From NCBI GenBank assembly GCA_902802815.1, contig CADCNQ010000006.1, positions 1 through 64,000 of the forward strand: DNA of 64,000 nucleotides, given 5' to 3'. Positions within the stretch are counted from its first letter, which is position 1; each line of letters starts with the position of its first letter. This DNA comes from an uncultured Bacteroidales bacterium (GTDB lineage Bacteria; Bacteroidota; Bacteroidia; Bacteroidales; Bacteroidaceae). This document shows positions 31,994 to 41,422 of the stretch, piece after piece. The translations under genes and the position numbers were made by a program. Under the pieces are notes generated by a model. That model was not told where the DNA came from, did no database searches, and was given only the letters and a program-made list of their open reading frames with translations.

Positions 31994-33836
31994 TGCAGAA
32001 GGAAGGAAGTGGGTCATTGGAGGTATAGCTGTTGTCATCGTACTCGTCTATATCGTTCGTCTCTTTTTTCTTCAGCTTCTCAGTGAGGATTTTCGTGTCA
32101 AGGCAGACAGTAATGCATTCTACCACAGAGTGCAGTACCCGGCCCGTGGAGCGATAAGAGACCGCAAAGGGCATCTGTTGGTCTATAATCAACCGGCCTA
32201 CGACATAATGGTTGTCATGAACGAGCAGAAAGGGGTTGACACGATGGGTATATGCCGTGATCTGCATATTGACAAGGCCTGGTATATCCGGCGTATGGAG
32301 GAGATTAAGGACCCGTGGAGAAATCCCGGTTACAGCAACTATACACAGCAACTTTTCATGTCGCAGCTGTCTGTGGAGGAGTTCTCGAGATTCCGTGAGA
32401 AACTGTTCCACTATCCAGGTTTCTATATTCAGAAGCGCAGTATCCGTCAATACGAGCGTCCGATAGGAGCACACATTCTGGGTGATGTGGGTGAGGTGGG
32501 ACCCAAAGATATTGAGTCGGATGACTATTATAAGATGGGGGACTATATCGGCAAACTCGGTGTAGAAAGATATTACGAGAAACAACTTCGCGGCATAAAG
32601 GGTGAGGAGATTCTTCTGCGTGATGCCCGGGGGCGCATAAAGGGACATTATCAAGGTGGAAAGTATGACAAGATGCCTGTTCCGGGAAAAAATCTCACCT
32701 TGTCAATAGATGCTGATCTGCAGGCGCTGGGCGAGAGACTGATGGAAGGCAAGAAGGGTGGCATTGTAGCGATAGAACCTCAGACCGGGGAAATCCTCTG
32801 CATGGTGTCTGCACCTTCCTACGATCCTAGTATTATGGTCGGACGCCAAAGAGGAAAGAATAATCTCAAACTCAGTCAAGACCCAAACAAACCGCTACTG
32901 AATCGTGCTATTATGGGTACCTACCCTCCCGGTAGTACGTTTAAAACTGGGCAGGCTCTCACGTTCCTTCAGGAGGGTATTATTACACCGTCCACGGCAT
33001 TCCCCTGTTCACGCGGTTTTCATTACGGAGGTCTGACCGTAGGATGCCACTCTCACGGAGCGCCGCTTCCTCTCGAACCGGCCATCGCCACATCGTGTAA
33101 TGCGTTTTTCTGTTGGGGCTTACTGAACATGTTCAGCAACAGACACAAGTATCCCACGGTGCAGGATGCTATGACAACATGGAAAGACTATATGGTGTCA
33201 ATGGGATTTGGTTATGCCCTTGGAGTGGATCTCCCAGGAGAGAAGCGTGGTATGATTCCCAATGCGGCATTCTACGATAAGGTGAATCGCGGTTCGTGGA
33301 ACGGACTTACCGTTATCAGTATCTCCATCGGGCAGGGCGAGGTGACTCTCACTCCTCTGCAGATAGCCAATCTCGGAGCGACAATAGCCAATCGCGGATG
33401 GTTTATTACTCCTCATATCGTGAAACATATCCAGGACGAGCCGTTGGATTCCCTCTACCGTACGAGACGCTATACGATGGTGGAAAGGAAGAACTACGAG
33501 CTGGTAGTGGAGGGTATGCGACGGGCTGTGACTGGCGGTACATGCCGTTCGGCGGAGACGTCCATGTATGAGGTTTGCGGTAAGACAGGTACTGCGCAGA
33601 ATCCTCACGGCAAGGACCATTCGGCATTTATGGGATTTGCTCCCAAGGAAGATCCGAAGATTGCTATCTGTGTCTATGTGGAGAACGGAGAGTGGGGAGC
33701 AACCTACGGAGTACCTATAGGAGCACTGATGATGGAGCAGTATATCAACGGACATCTTTCGGAGAATTCGAAAAAAAAGGCAGAGATGTTCCAGAATCGT
33801 CATATTATAACAAGTACGGCAGAAGATGAAGAGTGA
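31971..33836 (+). CDS. mrdA: Penicillin-binding protein 2 (elongation transpeptidase)
   Basis: 621 residues. One N-terminal helix (GGIAVVIVLVYIVRLFFLQLL) precedes the dimerisation domain and a transpeptidase domain with active-site Ser322 in GSTFK, the SCN-like ATSCNAFF motif and the KTGTA box (CGKTGTAQNP, about 539-548). It cross-links peptidoglycan during rod elongation with RodA. No zinc-binding insertion is obvious. It overlaps mreD at the 5' end and rodA by 11 nt at the 3' end, which suggests translational coupling. Confidence 0.95.
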   Translation: MLEERDFNAEGRKWVIGGIAVVIVLVYIVRLFFLQLLSEDFRVKADSNAFYHRVQYPARGAIRDRKGHLLVYNQPAYDIMVVMNEQKGVDTMGICRDLHIDKAWYIRRMEEIKDPWRNPGYSNYTQQLFMSQLSVEEFSRFREKLFHYPGFYIQKRSIRQYERPIGAHILGDVGEVGPKDIESDDYYKMGDYIGKLGVERYYEKQLRGIKGEEILLRDARGRIKGHYQGGKYDKMPVPGKNLTLSIDADLQALGERLMEGKKGGIVAIEPQTGEILCMVSAPSYDPSIMVGRQRGKNNLKLSQDPNKPLLNRAIMGTYPPGSTFKTGQALTFLQEGIITPSTAFPCSRGFHYGGLTVGCHSHGAPLPLEPAIATSCNAFFCWGLLNMFSNRHKYPTVQDAMTTWKDYMVSMGFGYALGVDLPGEKRGMIPNAAFYDKVNRGSWNGLTVISISIGQGEVTLTPLQIANLGATIANRGWFITPHIVKHIQDEPLDSLYRTRRYTMVERKNYELVVEGMRRAVTGGTCRSAETSMYEVCGKTGTAQNPHGKDHSAFMGFAPKEDPKIAICVYVENGEWGATYGVPIGALMMEQYINGHLSENSKKKAEMFQNRHIITSTAEDEE

Positions 33837-35298
33837 GAGATTTTCCGTATGGAGTTCTGTAGACTGGATAACAATTCTCTTCTACGTAGCCCTCATGGTA
33901 ATGGGGTGGATAAGTGTGTGCGGTGCCAGTTATGACTTTGATGCAGGAGGCAGTATCTTTGATTTTGCGAGCCGTAGCGGCAAGCAGTTGATGTGGATAG
34001 GCACAGCGATAGTCCTTGGCGTGGCGGTGCTCAGTGTGGATGAACGCATTGTGGAGTCGCTTTCTTACCTTCTTTATCTGGGTATGGTTGCCCTCCTTGT
34101 AGTCACGCCGTTTCTGGCGCACGACACGAAAGGCAGTCTCTCGTGGATAGATTTGGGATACGGCATAAAGTTGCAGCCAGCGGAGTTTGCCAAATTCACT
34201 ACAGCCCTGTGTGCGGCCAAAGTGATAAGCGCATATAAATTGAGGTTGTCAAAGTGGTTGCATCTGATATTGGCTTCCTTGATATTCCTGATACCGATGG
34301 TTCTCATTATTATGCAGAAGGAGACGGGAAGCGCATTGGTATATGCGTCGTTTTTCCTTATGTGCTATCGTGAAGGAATGACGGGAAGTGTGTTGTTTAC
34401 GGGTATCGCGGCAGTGATGTATTTTGTGATAGGCGCCCGTTATGCGGAAATGCCCCTCTGGGGTGTGGATCAGATAAAGCTGGGAGAATATCTCGTGTTG
34501 TCTCTGATACATATATTTACCTCTGTTCTTCTCCTGATATACGGAGAGGACAGAAGAGAATTCCTGCGAGTCTCTCTTTGGGGACTTGTTATCATCGTGT
34601 GTGCGGTGTTCTTCAGTCACTATGTGATTCCCTTCGACGCATCCTGGGTGGTATTGCTAGTGTTGGTGTTTGATATTGTGTACCTTGTGCTCCTGGCTTT
34701 CAAGGACCATGTGATGCGTTATATTTACATTGCGCTGTTCTCCTTGGGCAGTATTGCAACGTTCTATAGTGTGGATTATCTCCTGTCTGATGTCTTGCAG
34801 CCACACCAGCAGACGCGTGTCAAGGTGCTTCTCGGTTTGGAGGACGATCCGAAGGGTGCCGGCTACAACGTGATACAGGCGCAGATAGCTATCGGCAGCG
34901 GTGGACTCAGAGGCAAGGGGTTCCTTTGCGGCACTCAGACGAAACTCAAATATGTGCCCGAACAGGATACAGACTTCATTTTCTGCACAGTGGGTGAAGA
35001 AGAAGGTTTCGTGGGATGTGCGGTGGTGCTATTGCTCTTTCTGGCTTTGATTCTCCGTCTCATCGCTTTGTCTGAGAGGCAAATAGAAAGTTATGGACGT
35101 ATCTACGGATACTGTGTCCTCAGTATATTCCTTTTCCACGTGTTTATCAACGTCGGCATGGTTCTGGGGCTCACTCCTGTGATAGGTATTCCCCTGCCAT
35201 TCTTCAGTTATGGAGGCAGCAGTCTCTGGGGCTTTACTCTTCTTCTTTTTATATTTCTTAGGATAGACGCAGGCAGGAAGCGGCTCAAACACTCGTGA
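33826..35298 (+). CDS. rodA: Rod shape-determining glycosyltransferase RodA
   Basis: 490 residues, SEDS family, longer than the E. coli protein because of an extra loop in the middle, as in other Bacteroidales. It polymerises lipid II at the elongation site together with PBP2. About ten helices are visible. Family signatures are WIDLGYGIKLQPAEFAK, KETGSALVY, and near the C-end FGGxx-like LTPVIGIPLPFFSYGGSS. Its last 270 nt are antisense to the 3' end of gldH. Confidence 0.93.
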   Translation: MKSERFSVWSSVDWITILFYVALMVMGWISVCGASYDFDAGGSIFDFASRSGKQLMWIGTAIVLGVAVLSVDERIVESLSYLLYLGMVALLVVTPFLAHDTKGSLSWIDLGYGIKLQPAEFAKFTTALCAAKVISAYKLRLSKWLHLILASLIFLIPMVLIIMQKETGSALVYASFFLMCYREGMTGSVLFTGIAAVMYFVIGARYAEMPLWGVDQIKLGEYLVLSLIHIFTSVLLLIYGEDRREFLRVSLWGLVIIVCAVFFSHYVIPFDASWVVLLVLVFDIVYLVLLAFKDHVMRYIYIALFSLGSIATFYSVDYLLSDVLQPHQQTRVKVLLGLEDDPKGAGYNVIQAQIAIGSGGLRGKGFLCGTQTKLKYVPEQDTDFIFCTVGEEEGFVGCAVVLLLFLALILRLIALSERQIESYGRIYGYCVLSIFLFHVFINVGMVLGLTPVIGIPLPFFSYGGSSLWGFTLLLFIFLRIDAGRKRLKHS

Positions 35299-35757
35299 TT
35301 CTGCTTTTGCCGCTGCTATTTCTGTTTCAATGCCCACTTCCTTGATGCCAAGTAGTTTTACTGTTCCTGCAGCGTGCCGGAGACGTATTTCCTCGGTTGC
35401 GCTTTCTATTGCGAACGGCCCCTGACGGTACTGCAGGAGTCGCAGACCTTTTCCTGTAAGGCGTGTGCTGTCGGACGACAGTAACAGAGTGACGCTGTCT
35501 TCAATATGTTCTCCGGAGGCACGCTGCTCAACGATGAGCGGCAGAGTAGAGTAGGGGTAGTCGCACTCAATACGTGCTTCTATCCATATCTTCCGGTATG
35601 GTGCCAAACTGTCCCGCCCCAAAGGAAACGAGAGCGTGTCGCGGTGGCTCCATCCTTCCCTCGGAATCTCCAGAAAGTGATGGTAGCATACTCCTTCATG
35701 ACAACAGCTAAGCGTCAGCGCCAGAACCAGCGTCGTGGCTATTTTGAGCCTTCGCAT
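35029..35757 (-). CDS. gldH: GldH-type lipoprotein with long C-terminal extension
   Basis: 242 residues from the ATG at 35757 (MRRLKIATTLVLALTLSCC, lipobox LTLSC); longer starts run through the ricT tail. The canonical part (20-150) has the GldH pattern: HFLEIPREGWSHRDTLSFPL, IWIEARIECDYPYSTLPLIVE, and ends about LLGIKEVGIETE. Family members are usually some 150-170 residues. Here another 90 residues (KKYKKKKSKAPETAASITEEW onwards, in shorter words) are read antisense to rodA. The extension is hydrophilic, charged and of low complexity, so it probably arose by loss of the original stop. GldH is named for gliding and type IX secretion; its role in non-gliding Bacteroidales is unclear. Confidence 0.7.
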   Translation of the reverse strand: MRRLKIATTLVLALTLSCCHEGVCYHHFLEIPREGWSHRDTLSFPLGRDSLAPYRKIWIEARIECDYPYSTLPLIVEQRASGEHIEDSVTLLLSSDSTRLTGKGLRLLQYRQGPFAIESATEEIRLRHAAGTVKLLGIKEVGIETEIAAAKAESRVFEPLPACVYPKKYKKKKSKAPETAASITEEWQGNTYHRSEPQNHADVDKHVEKEYTEDTVSVDTSITFYLPLRQSDETENQSQKEQ

Positions 35758-36862
35758 GCTTTTTCTTCTTCTTTTTCTTTTTCTTGCTTTTGAGCACATC
35801 GTCAAACCTGTGCAGGTCATCCTGTGTGGCCAAATCGACAGATACCGGCGTAGCATTCTTGCGTGACACTTCTAAAGCCTGCGGCTTCTCCCCGGCTTTA
35901 TTCATATTAATGATTTCCCAAGCTCTTTCCGCAGTGACTGTAGTGATGTTGGCTGCGAGACGTTTGTCGCTGGAATAGCTGACATTACCGGATAGGATAT
36001 CGGCCTTGAACCAATAGAAATCTCCGTCCTGTGTGGATAGAACGGCATCTCTCGGAGGCAGTTTCCTAGAGGCTTCCATATACTGGTCCACTTCGTAGTT
36101 CATGCAGCACTTGAGTTTTGCACACTGTCCTGCCAGTTTCTGCGAGTTGAGAGTGAGGTCCTGGAATCGTGCAGCGGCGGTGCCTACGCTCTGGAAGTTC
36201 TTCATCCATGTGGCACAGCACAGTTCTCTGCCGCAGGGTCCGAAGCCTCCGATGCGCCCGGCCTCCTGACGTGCGCCGATCTGTTTCATCTCGATGCGTA
36301 CGTGGAAAGCCTCTGCCAGCACTTTGATGAGTTGTCGGAAGTCCACTCGTCCCTCTGCGATGTAGTAGAAGATGGCCTTTCCACCGTCGCCCTGATATTC
36401 CACATCTCCTATTTTCATTTCCAGTCCGAGGTCTTTGGCGTATTGGCGTGATTCAATCATTGTCTTGTGTTCACGTTTCTTTGCAGCCTCGTATTTTTCC
36501 ATATCGGTCTCCGTAGCCAACCTGTAGAGCCTTTTCACCTCGTCTTCGCTTTTGAGGTGTGCTTTCAGCATCTGCATCTGAGCCAGGCGTCCGGTCAGTG
36601 TCACCACTCCGATGTCGTGTCCGGGTGAGGCTTCCACAGCCACAGTGTCGCCTTTCTTTATTTCCAGATGGTTGCTGTTGTGGTAGTATCCCTTTCTGGT
36701 GTTCTTGAATTGCACCTCCACCAAATCGGTCACCACTTGATTGTCCGGAAGGTCGGCAAAATAGTCGAAGACGTTGTGCTGGCAGTAGTGGCCCACGTTC
36801 CATCCACTTCCCGCGAGCCCGCGTCCGGAACCGCCTTTATATGTAATGTTATCCTGACTCAT
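35708..36862 (-). CDS. ricT: RicT/YaaT-like PSP1-domain protein
   Basis: 384 residues. The PSP1 C-terminal domain spans about 45-265. Six cysteines in the RicT pattern are present: Cys210, Cys215, Cys216 (FGPCGRELCCATWM) and Cys247, Cys252, Cys253 (GQCAKLKCCMNYE). In Bacillus, RicT joins RicA and RicF in an Fe-S complex that affects RNA maturation by RNase Y. The partner set in Bacteroidales is not known. The C-end has nine lysines in a row within an A/G-rich tract, partly overlapping the start of gldH by 50 nt. It lies between holB and gldH on the same strand, the usual Bacteroidales order. Confidence 0.88.
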   Translation of the reverse strand: MSQDNITYKGGSGRGLAGSGWNVGHYCQHNVFDYFADLPDNQVVTDLVEVQFKNTRKGYYHNSNHLEIKKGDTVAVEASPGHDIGVVTLTGRLAQMQMLKAHLKSEDEVKRLYRLATETDMEKYEAAKKREHKTMIESRQYAKDLGLEMKIGDVEYQGDGGKAIFYYIAEGRVDFRQLIKVLAEAFHVRIEMKQIGARQEAGRIGGFGPCGRELCCATWMKNFQSVGTAAARFQDLTLNSQKLAGQCAKLKCCMNYEVDQYMEASRKLPPRDAVLSTQDGDFYWFKADILSGNVSYSSDKRLAANITTVTAERAWEIINMNKAGEKPQALEVSRKNATPVSVDLATQDDLHRFDDVLKSKKKKKKKKKHAKAQNSHDAGSGADA

Positions 36863-36880
36863 ATGTGTCCCTATCTATAT

Positions 36881-37870
36881 TTATTGTATCATTAGTATTA
36901 TTATTTTCAGTGCGTAGTCGAAGAATACCATGCGGGCATTCACGTTTTGCATGATGTCTCTTTGTGCCAACTCGGTCTCCTCCATGATGGGGATGACGTT
37001 TTTCTCGTTGATGAAGCGAGCAAACTTTTGGCTGAATTCATCCTCTTCCTTCGAGAGAGACACCATTTCCGGTCTCTTCAGGTTGTAAATGAAATTTTCC
37101 CGAAGCAGGAACTGGAAATAGCTGAGCATCTGTCCCTGTTTCTCGCGTCCCATGCGGCTCACTTCTTCGCTCCATGCCCTGAGGTCTTTTATCTTACGCA
37201 TATATGCCAGTCGCATGAGTTCCATGAAGAGGCGGAAGAAAAACCTTTCGTCTTCACTGCTTTTAGCCTTTTTTTTCTGTGGTACGTCAATACGCTGGCA
37301 ACGGCTCTGTATCGTGCCCAGCACTTTGTCCGGCTCCTCCGATACGAGTATGAAATGTGTGCCGTGAGGCGGTTCCTCAATGAGCTTCAGCAGTTTGTTC
37401 GCAGCCTGCTCCATGAGTCTCTCCGGCAGCCATATGAACACCACTCGTCTACCTCCCATCCTGGCGTGCAGTTGTAGTTTCTGCTGCAATCTGTCACTCT
37501 CGCTGACATAGATGGTAAGCTGTTGGTTCTCACTCTTTATCCTCGCCATCCAGTCCTCCAACTTCGGACTTGGTGTATCCTCCAACATTTCGCGCCATTG
37601 GCTCATCCAGTCATCGGTAACAGGATGGTCGTTGGAATTTTTCTTGTATACTGGCAGTGAAAAGATGAGGTCGGGATGTGCCCACGTCCTTGTCATGTGG
37701 CATCCAGAGCAGTTCTCGCACACTTCTCCGTCCTGCTTCTCGCAGAGGAGTGCTCGGGCCAGACGGAGTCCCTTCATAAGGGCTCCGCTCTCTGCATCGC
37801 CTGCCAAAAGCAGTGCTTGAGGCATGCGATTATCTATTATCAAACGCTTTAGGCGGTCGTCTACTTGCAT
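36881..37870 (-). CDS. holB: DNA polymerase III subunit delta'
   Basis: 329 residues. Clamp-loader subunit of the replicative polymerase. AAA+ fold: a degenerate P-loop (LLLAGDAESGALMKG, about 19-33), the zinc-binding cysteines in CEKQDGEVCENCSGCH (about 43-58), ANKLLKLIEEPPHGTHFILVSEEPDKVLGTIQSRCQ with the SRC motif (in shorter words), and a helical collar domain. The lack of a standard GKT box is normal for delta'. The likely transcript start lies only a few bases before the ATG. First gene of holB-ricT-gldH. Confidence 0.88.
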   Translation of the reverse strand: MQVDDRLKRLIIDNRMPQALLLAGDAESGALMKGLRLARALLCEKQDGEVCENCSGCHMTRTWAHPDLIFSLPVYKKNSNDHPVTDDWMSQWREMLEDTPSPKLEDWMARIKSENQQLTIYVSESDRLQQKLQLHARMGGRRVVFIWLPERLMEQAANKLLKLIEEPPHGTHFILVSEEPDKVLGTIQSRCQRIDVPQKKKAKSSEDERFFFRLFMELMRLAYMRKIKDLRAWSEEVSRMGREKQGQMLSYFQFLLRENFIYNLKRPEMVSLSKEEDEFSQKFARFINEKNVIPIMEETELAQRDIMQNVNARMVFFDYALKIIILMIQ

Positions 37871-37878
37871 TTCGCATG

Positions 37879-37886
37879 CAAAAATA
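37879..37886 (-). promoter_or_regulatory. -7 box (TATTTTTG) for holB
   Basis: The minus strand reads TATTTTTG ending only 8 nt before the holB ATG, which implies a nearly leaderless mRNA if that start is right. Confidence 0.5.
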
Positions 37887-37950
37887 CAAAAAAAACACTT
37901 ATTTTCAAAAAAAACTTTCTATGCGCTGTATACAACTCTCAACTTTTTTA

Positions 37951-37958
37951 TATATTTG
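37951..37958 (+). promoter_or_regulatory. -7 box (TATATTTG) for the GH51 unit
   Basis: TATATTTG is 36 nt before the GH51 ATG. No clear -33 box. Confidence 0.5.
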
Positions 37959-37994
37959 GCACTCGTAAGTGAATAAACACAAACTAAATATACT

Positions 37995-39980
37995 ATGAAA
38001 CTCAGAAAAATCCTATTTTGTGCAGCGTTGGCAGGTGTTATGTCCCTGAACGCTCAGGACAATGTTGTCACCGTGGAAACCGCGAAGGCAGGCAGTGTCA
38101 TTCAGCCTACCATGTACGGTATCTTCTTTGAGGATATCAACTACGGTGCAGACGGAGGTCTCTATGCCGAGCTGGTCAAGAACCGTTCTTTTGAATTCGC
38201 TCCCGACCATCTTATGGGCTGGCAGGCTTTCGGTAAGGTGGAGGTGAAGAACGACGGTCCCTTTGAGAAGAATCCCCACTACGTACGTCTTTCCTGCGCC
38301 GGTCACAACGATATGTGGACCGGTCTCCAGAACGAAGGCTTTTTCGGTATCGGTGTGAAGCGCGGTGCCTCTTACCGTTTCTCTGTATGGGCCCGTGTGC
38401 CTAATGGCAAGGCCCAGGTGCTGCGTGTACAGCTCATTGACGAGTATTCCATGGAGGAGCATCAGGAATTTGCTTCTCAGGACATTAAGGTGACATCCAA
38501 GGAGTGGAAGAAATACACTATTATCCTTAAGTCCAACCGCACGATGCAGGATGCCAATCTGCGTGTATTCCTCTGTTCGGAAAACGGTCGCAACGGTGAC
38601 GGTGTGATGGATGTGGAGCATCTGTCTCTCTTCCCTGTAGACACATGGAAGGGGCATGAGAACGGTATGCGTAAGGATTTGGCCCAGGCTCTCTACGATA
38701 TGCGTCCGGGCGTGTTCCGTTTCCCCGGTGGCTGCATTGTCGAGGGTGCCAATCTGGAGACCCGCTATCAGTGGAAGAATACCGTAGGCCCCGTTGAGAA
38801 CCGTCCTCTTAATAAGAACCGTTGGGAGTCCACCTACACGCATCGCTACTATCCAGACTATTTCCAGTCTTACGGTCTCGGTTTCTATGAATTCTTCCTC
38901 CTCTCTGAGGAGCTCGGTTCAGAGCCTCTGCCCATCCTCAATGTAGGTATGGCATGCCAGTATCAGAACTGGGACAGGGAGTCTGCTCATGTGCCCGCTA
39001 CAGAAGCTGACCTCAAGCCCTATATCGATGATTGCAACGACCTCATCGAGTTTGCTAACGGAGATGTCAATACCAAGTGGGGTAAGTTGCGTGCCGAGAT
39101 GGGACATCCCGTTCCCTTTAACCTCAAGTTCCTGGGCATTGGTAACGAGCAGTGGGGTGATTTCTATTTCAAGCGCGTGAAGATTGTTGGCGACGCAGTC
39201 CGCAAGGCTCATCCCGAAATCAAGATTGTGGGCACTTCCGGTCCTGATTCCGAGGGTCACAATTTTGATATAGGCTGGGAGGCTATGAAGGAGCAGAAGG
39301 TTGATCTCGTTGACGAACACTTCTATCGCAATATCGACTGGTTCAAGCGCGAGATGAACCGTTACGATGAATATGACCGTACTGGTCCGAAGGTGTTTGC
39401 CGGCGAATATGCCTGCCACGACAGAGGCAAGAAGTACAACCACGCAGGTGCCTCCATCTATGAGGCTGCTTTTATGCTCAATCTGGAGAAGAACGCCGAC
39501 GTGGTGCACATGGCCACTTACGCTCCTCTCTTCGCTCATGTGAAGGGTTGGCAGTGGCGTCCCGATGCCATTTGGTTCGACAACCTGCGATGCGCCCGCA
39601 CAGCATCCTATTGGGTTCAGGCTCTCTTCTCCCAGAACAAGGGTACCAATGTGCTCACTACCTCTCTTTCCAATCCCACTCCTCTGGGTGAGGACGGTCT
39701 CTTCGCTCAGGCTTGCACCGACACGAAGAAGGGTGAGTATATAGTGAAACTTGTCAACACCCGCGAAGGCGACGAGACAGTGCGTATTGACCTTAAGGGC
39801 ATCAAGAAGCTCGGTGAGGTGAAGGCCATCACTCTCGACCTCTCCGACTATGAACTGGAGAACACTGTGGACAATCCCAATGCCATCCAGCCCCAGGAGA
39901 GCAACGTTACAGCCTCCGGCACCAGCATTGCACTTACAGTGCCCGCAAAGAATTTTGTCATCATTGTGGCAAAGAAGTAA
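37995..39980 (+). CDS. Secreted GH51 alpha-L-arabinofuranosidase
   Basis: 661 residues, signal peptide MKLRKILFCAALAGVMSLNA. It releases arabinofuranose from arabinan or arabinoxylan side chains. Order: short beta region, a CBM-like insertion (about 70-215), TIM barrel (230-530) with acid/base Glu385 in LGIGNEQWG and nucleophile Glu471 in FAGEYACHD, then a C-terminal beta-sandwich ending FVIIVAKK. Probably periplasmic. It heads a unit with glmM and a potassium channel rather than other arabinan genes. Codon use is strongly biased (CTC, CGT, GAG), suggesting high expression. Confidence 0.92.
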   Translation: MKLRKILFCAALAGVMSLNAQDNVVTVETAKAGSVIQPTMYGIFFEDINYGADGGLYAELVKNRSFEFAPDHLMGWQAFGKVEVKNDGPFEKNPHYVRLSCAGHNDMWTGLQNEGFFGIGVKRGASYRFSVWARVPNGKAQVLRVQLIDEYSMEEHQEFASQDIKVTSKEWKKYTIILKSNRTMQDANLRVFLCSENGRNGDGVMDVEHLSLFPVDTWKGHENGMRKDLAQALYDMRPGVFRFPGGCIVEGANLETRYQWKNTVGPVENRPLNKNRWESTYTHRYYPDYFQSYGLGFYEFFLLSEELGSEPLPILNVGMACQYQNWDRESAHVPATEADLKPYIDDCNDLIEFANGDVNTKWGKLRAEMGHPVPFNLKFLGIGNEQWGDFYFKRVKIVGDAVRKAHPEIKIVGTSGPDSEGHNFDIGWEAMKEQKVDLVDEHFYRNIDWFKREMNRYDEYDRTGPKVFAGEYACHDRGKKYNHAGASIYEAAFMLNLEKNADVVHMATYAPLFAHVKGWQWRPDAIWFDNLRCARTASYWVQALFSQNKGTNVLTTSLSNPTPLGEDGLFAQACTDTKKGEYIVKLVNTREGDETVRIDLKGIKKLGEVKAITLDLSDYELENTVDNPNAIQPQESNVTASGTSIALTVPAKNFVIIVAKK

Positions 39981-40010
39981 GATACAAACCCTTTATAATA
40001 AATAACTGCA

Positions 40011-41408
40011 ATGACTTTAATTAAGTCTATTTCTGGCATTCGTGGCACCATCGGAGGCCCCGCAGGTGACACGCTCAATCCTCTTGATATTGTTAAGTTC
40101 ACATCAGCCTATGCTACACTCATCCGTAAGGTGCGCCCCAATGGTTCGGGCAAGATTGTCGTAGGTCGCGATGCCCGTATCTCAGGCGAGATGGTGAAGA
40201 ACGTGGTTTGCGGCAGCCTTATGGGTATGGGTTTCGATGTGGTGAACATAGGCCTTGCTTCTACTCCCACCACCGAGGTGGCAGTTACGATGGAAGGTGC
40301 CGATGGCGGTATCATCCTCACCGCTTCCCACAATCCCCGTCAGTGGAATGCCCTTAAACTTCTTGGCGCCGACGGAGAGTTTCTCAGCAAGGCGGAGGGC
40401 GAGGAAGTGTTGCGCATAGCAGAAGCGGAGGCTTTTGAATACGCTGATGTGGACCATCTGGGTTCCTACCGCGAGGACAATAGTTATGACCAGCGTCATA
40501 TCGACCTTGTACTTGGTCTTGATCTCGTTGATGTGGATGCTATCCGCAAGGCCGGTTTCAGTGTGGCATTTGATGCTGTCAACTCCGTGGGCGGCATCAT
40601 TCTACCCAAACTCTTTGAGCAGTTGGGTGTGAAGCACGTTACTGGTCTCTATACAGAGCCTACTGGCGATTTTCAGCATAATCCCGAACCCCTTGAGAAA
40701 AATCTCGGTGATATCAAGGCTCTTATGCAGAAGGGCGGCCATGACATAGGTTTTGTGGTAGATCCCGATGTGGACCGTTTGGCTCTCTTCTGCGAGGACG
40801 GCACGATGTACGGTGAGGAATATACTTTGGTTACCGTAGCCGACTACATCCTACAGCATACGCCCGGTAATACAGTCTCCAACTTGTCTTCTACGCGTGC
40901 CCTGCGAGATGTCACCAATCGTTTCCCCGGTTGCAGTTATACCGCCGCAGCCGTGGGCGAGGTGAATGTTGTGACAGCAATGAAGGCCACGGGTGCCGTC
41001 ATCGGCGGTGAGGGCAACGGTGGTGTCATTTATCCAGCTGCACACAACGGACGTGATGCCCTCGTGGGCATAGCTCTCATCCTGACATATCTTGCTAAGC
41101 GGGGTATGAAGACGAGCGAGCTGCGTGCTACCTATCCTCCCTATCAGATAGCAAAGAACCGCATCGACCTCACTCCCAGCACGGACGTGGATGCCATACT
41201 CCGCAAGGTAAAATCCATGTACGAGCGCGAGGCTGGTGTCAGCGTGACGGATATCGACGGTGTGAAGATTGACTTCCCTGACCGCTGGGTGCATCTTCGC
41301 AAGTCAAACACCGAACCCATCATCCGCGTCTATTCCGAGGCTGCCACGATGGAAGCTGCCGACGAAATTGGCAAGAAGGTGATGGAGGTGGTATATTCCT
41401 TCCAGTAG
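40011..41408 (+). CDS. glmM: Phosphoglucosamine mutase-type phosphohexomutase
   Basis: 465 residues. Converts glucosamine-6-phosphate to glucosamine-1-phosphate for cell-wall synthesis if it is GlmM. The phosphoserine loop TASHNP carries Ser106; the metal-binding loop DPDVDR is near 245; GGEGNGGVIYP is the sugar-binding loop; the C-terminal phosphate site is RKSNTEPIIRVYSE. These do not separate GlmM from phosphomannomutase/phosphoglucomutase with certainty, but length and the start SISGIRGTIGG fit the Bacteroidales GlmM. It starts 30 nt after GH51. Confidence 0.88.
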   Translation: MTLIKSISGIRGTIGGPAGDTLNPLDIVKFTSAYATLIRKVRPNGSGKIVVGRDARISGEMVKNVVCGSLMGMGFDVVNIGLASTPTTEVAVTMEGADGGIILTASHNPRQWNALKLLGADGEFLSKAEGEEVLRIAEAEAFEYADVDHLGSYREDNSYDQRHIDLVLGLDLVDVDAIRKAGFSVAFDAVNSVGGIILPKLFEQLGVKHVTGLYTEPTGDFQHNPEPLEKNLGDIKALMQKGGHDIGFVVDPDVDRLALFCEDGTMYGEEYTLVTVADYILQHTPGNTVSNLSSTRALRDVTNRFPGCSYTAAAVGEVNVVTAMKATGAVIGGEGNGGVIYPAAHNGRDALVGIALILTYLAKRGMKTSELRATYPPYQIAKNRIDLTPSTDVDAILRKVKSMYEREAGVSVTDIDGVKIDFPDRWVHLRKSNTEPIIRVYSEAATMEAADEIGKKVMEVVYSFQ

Positions 41409-41422
41409 AGCAGGAGAGAAAA

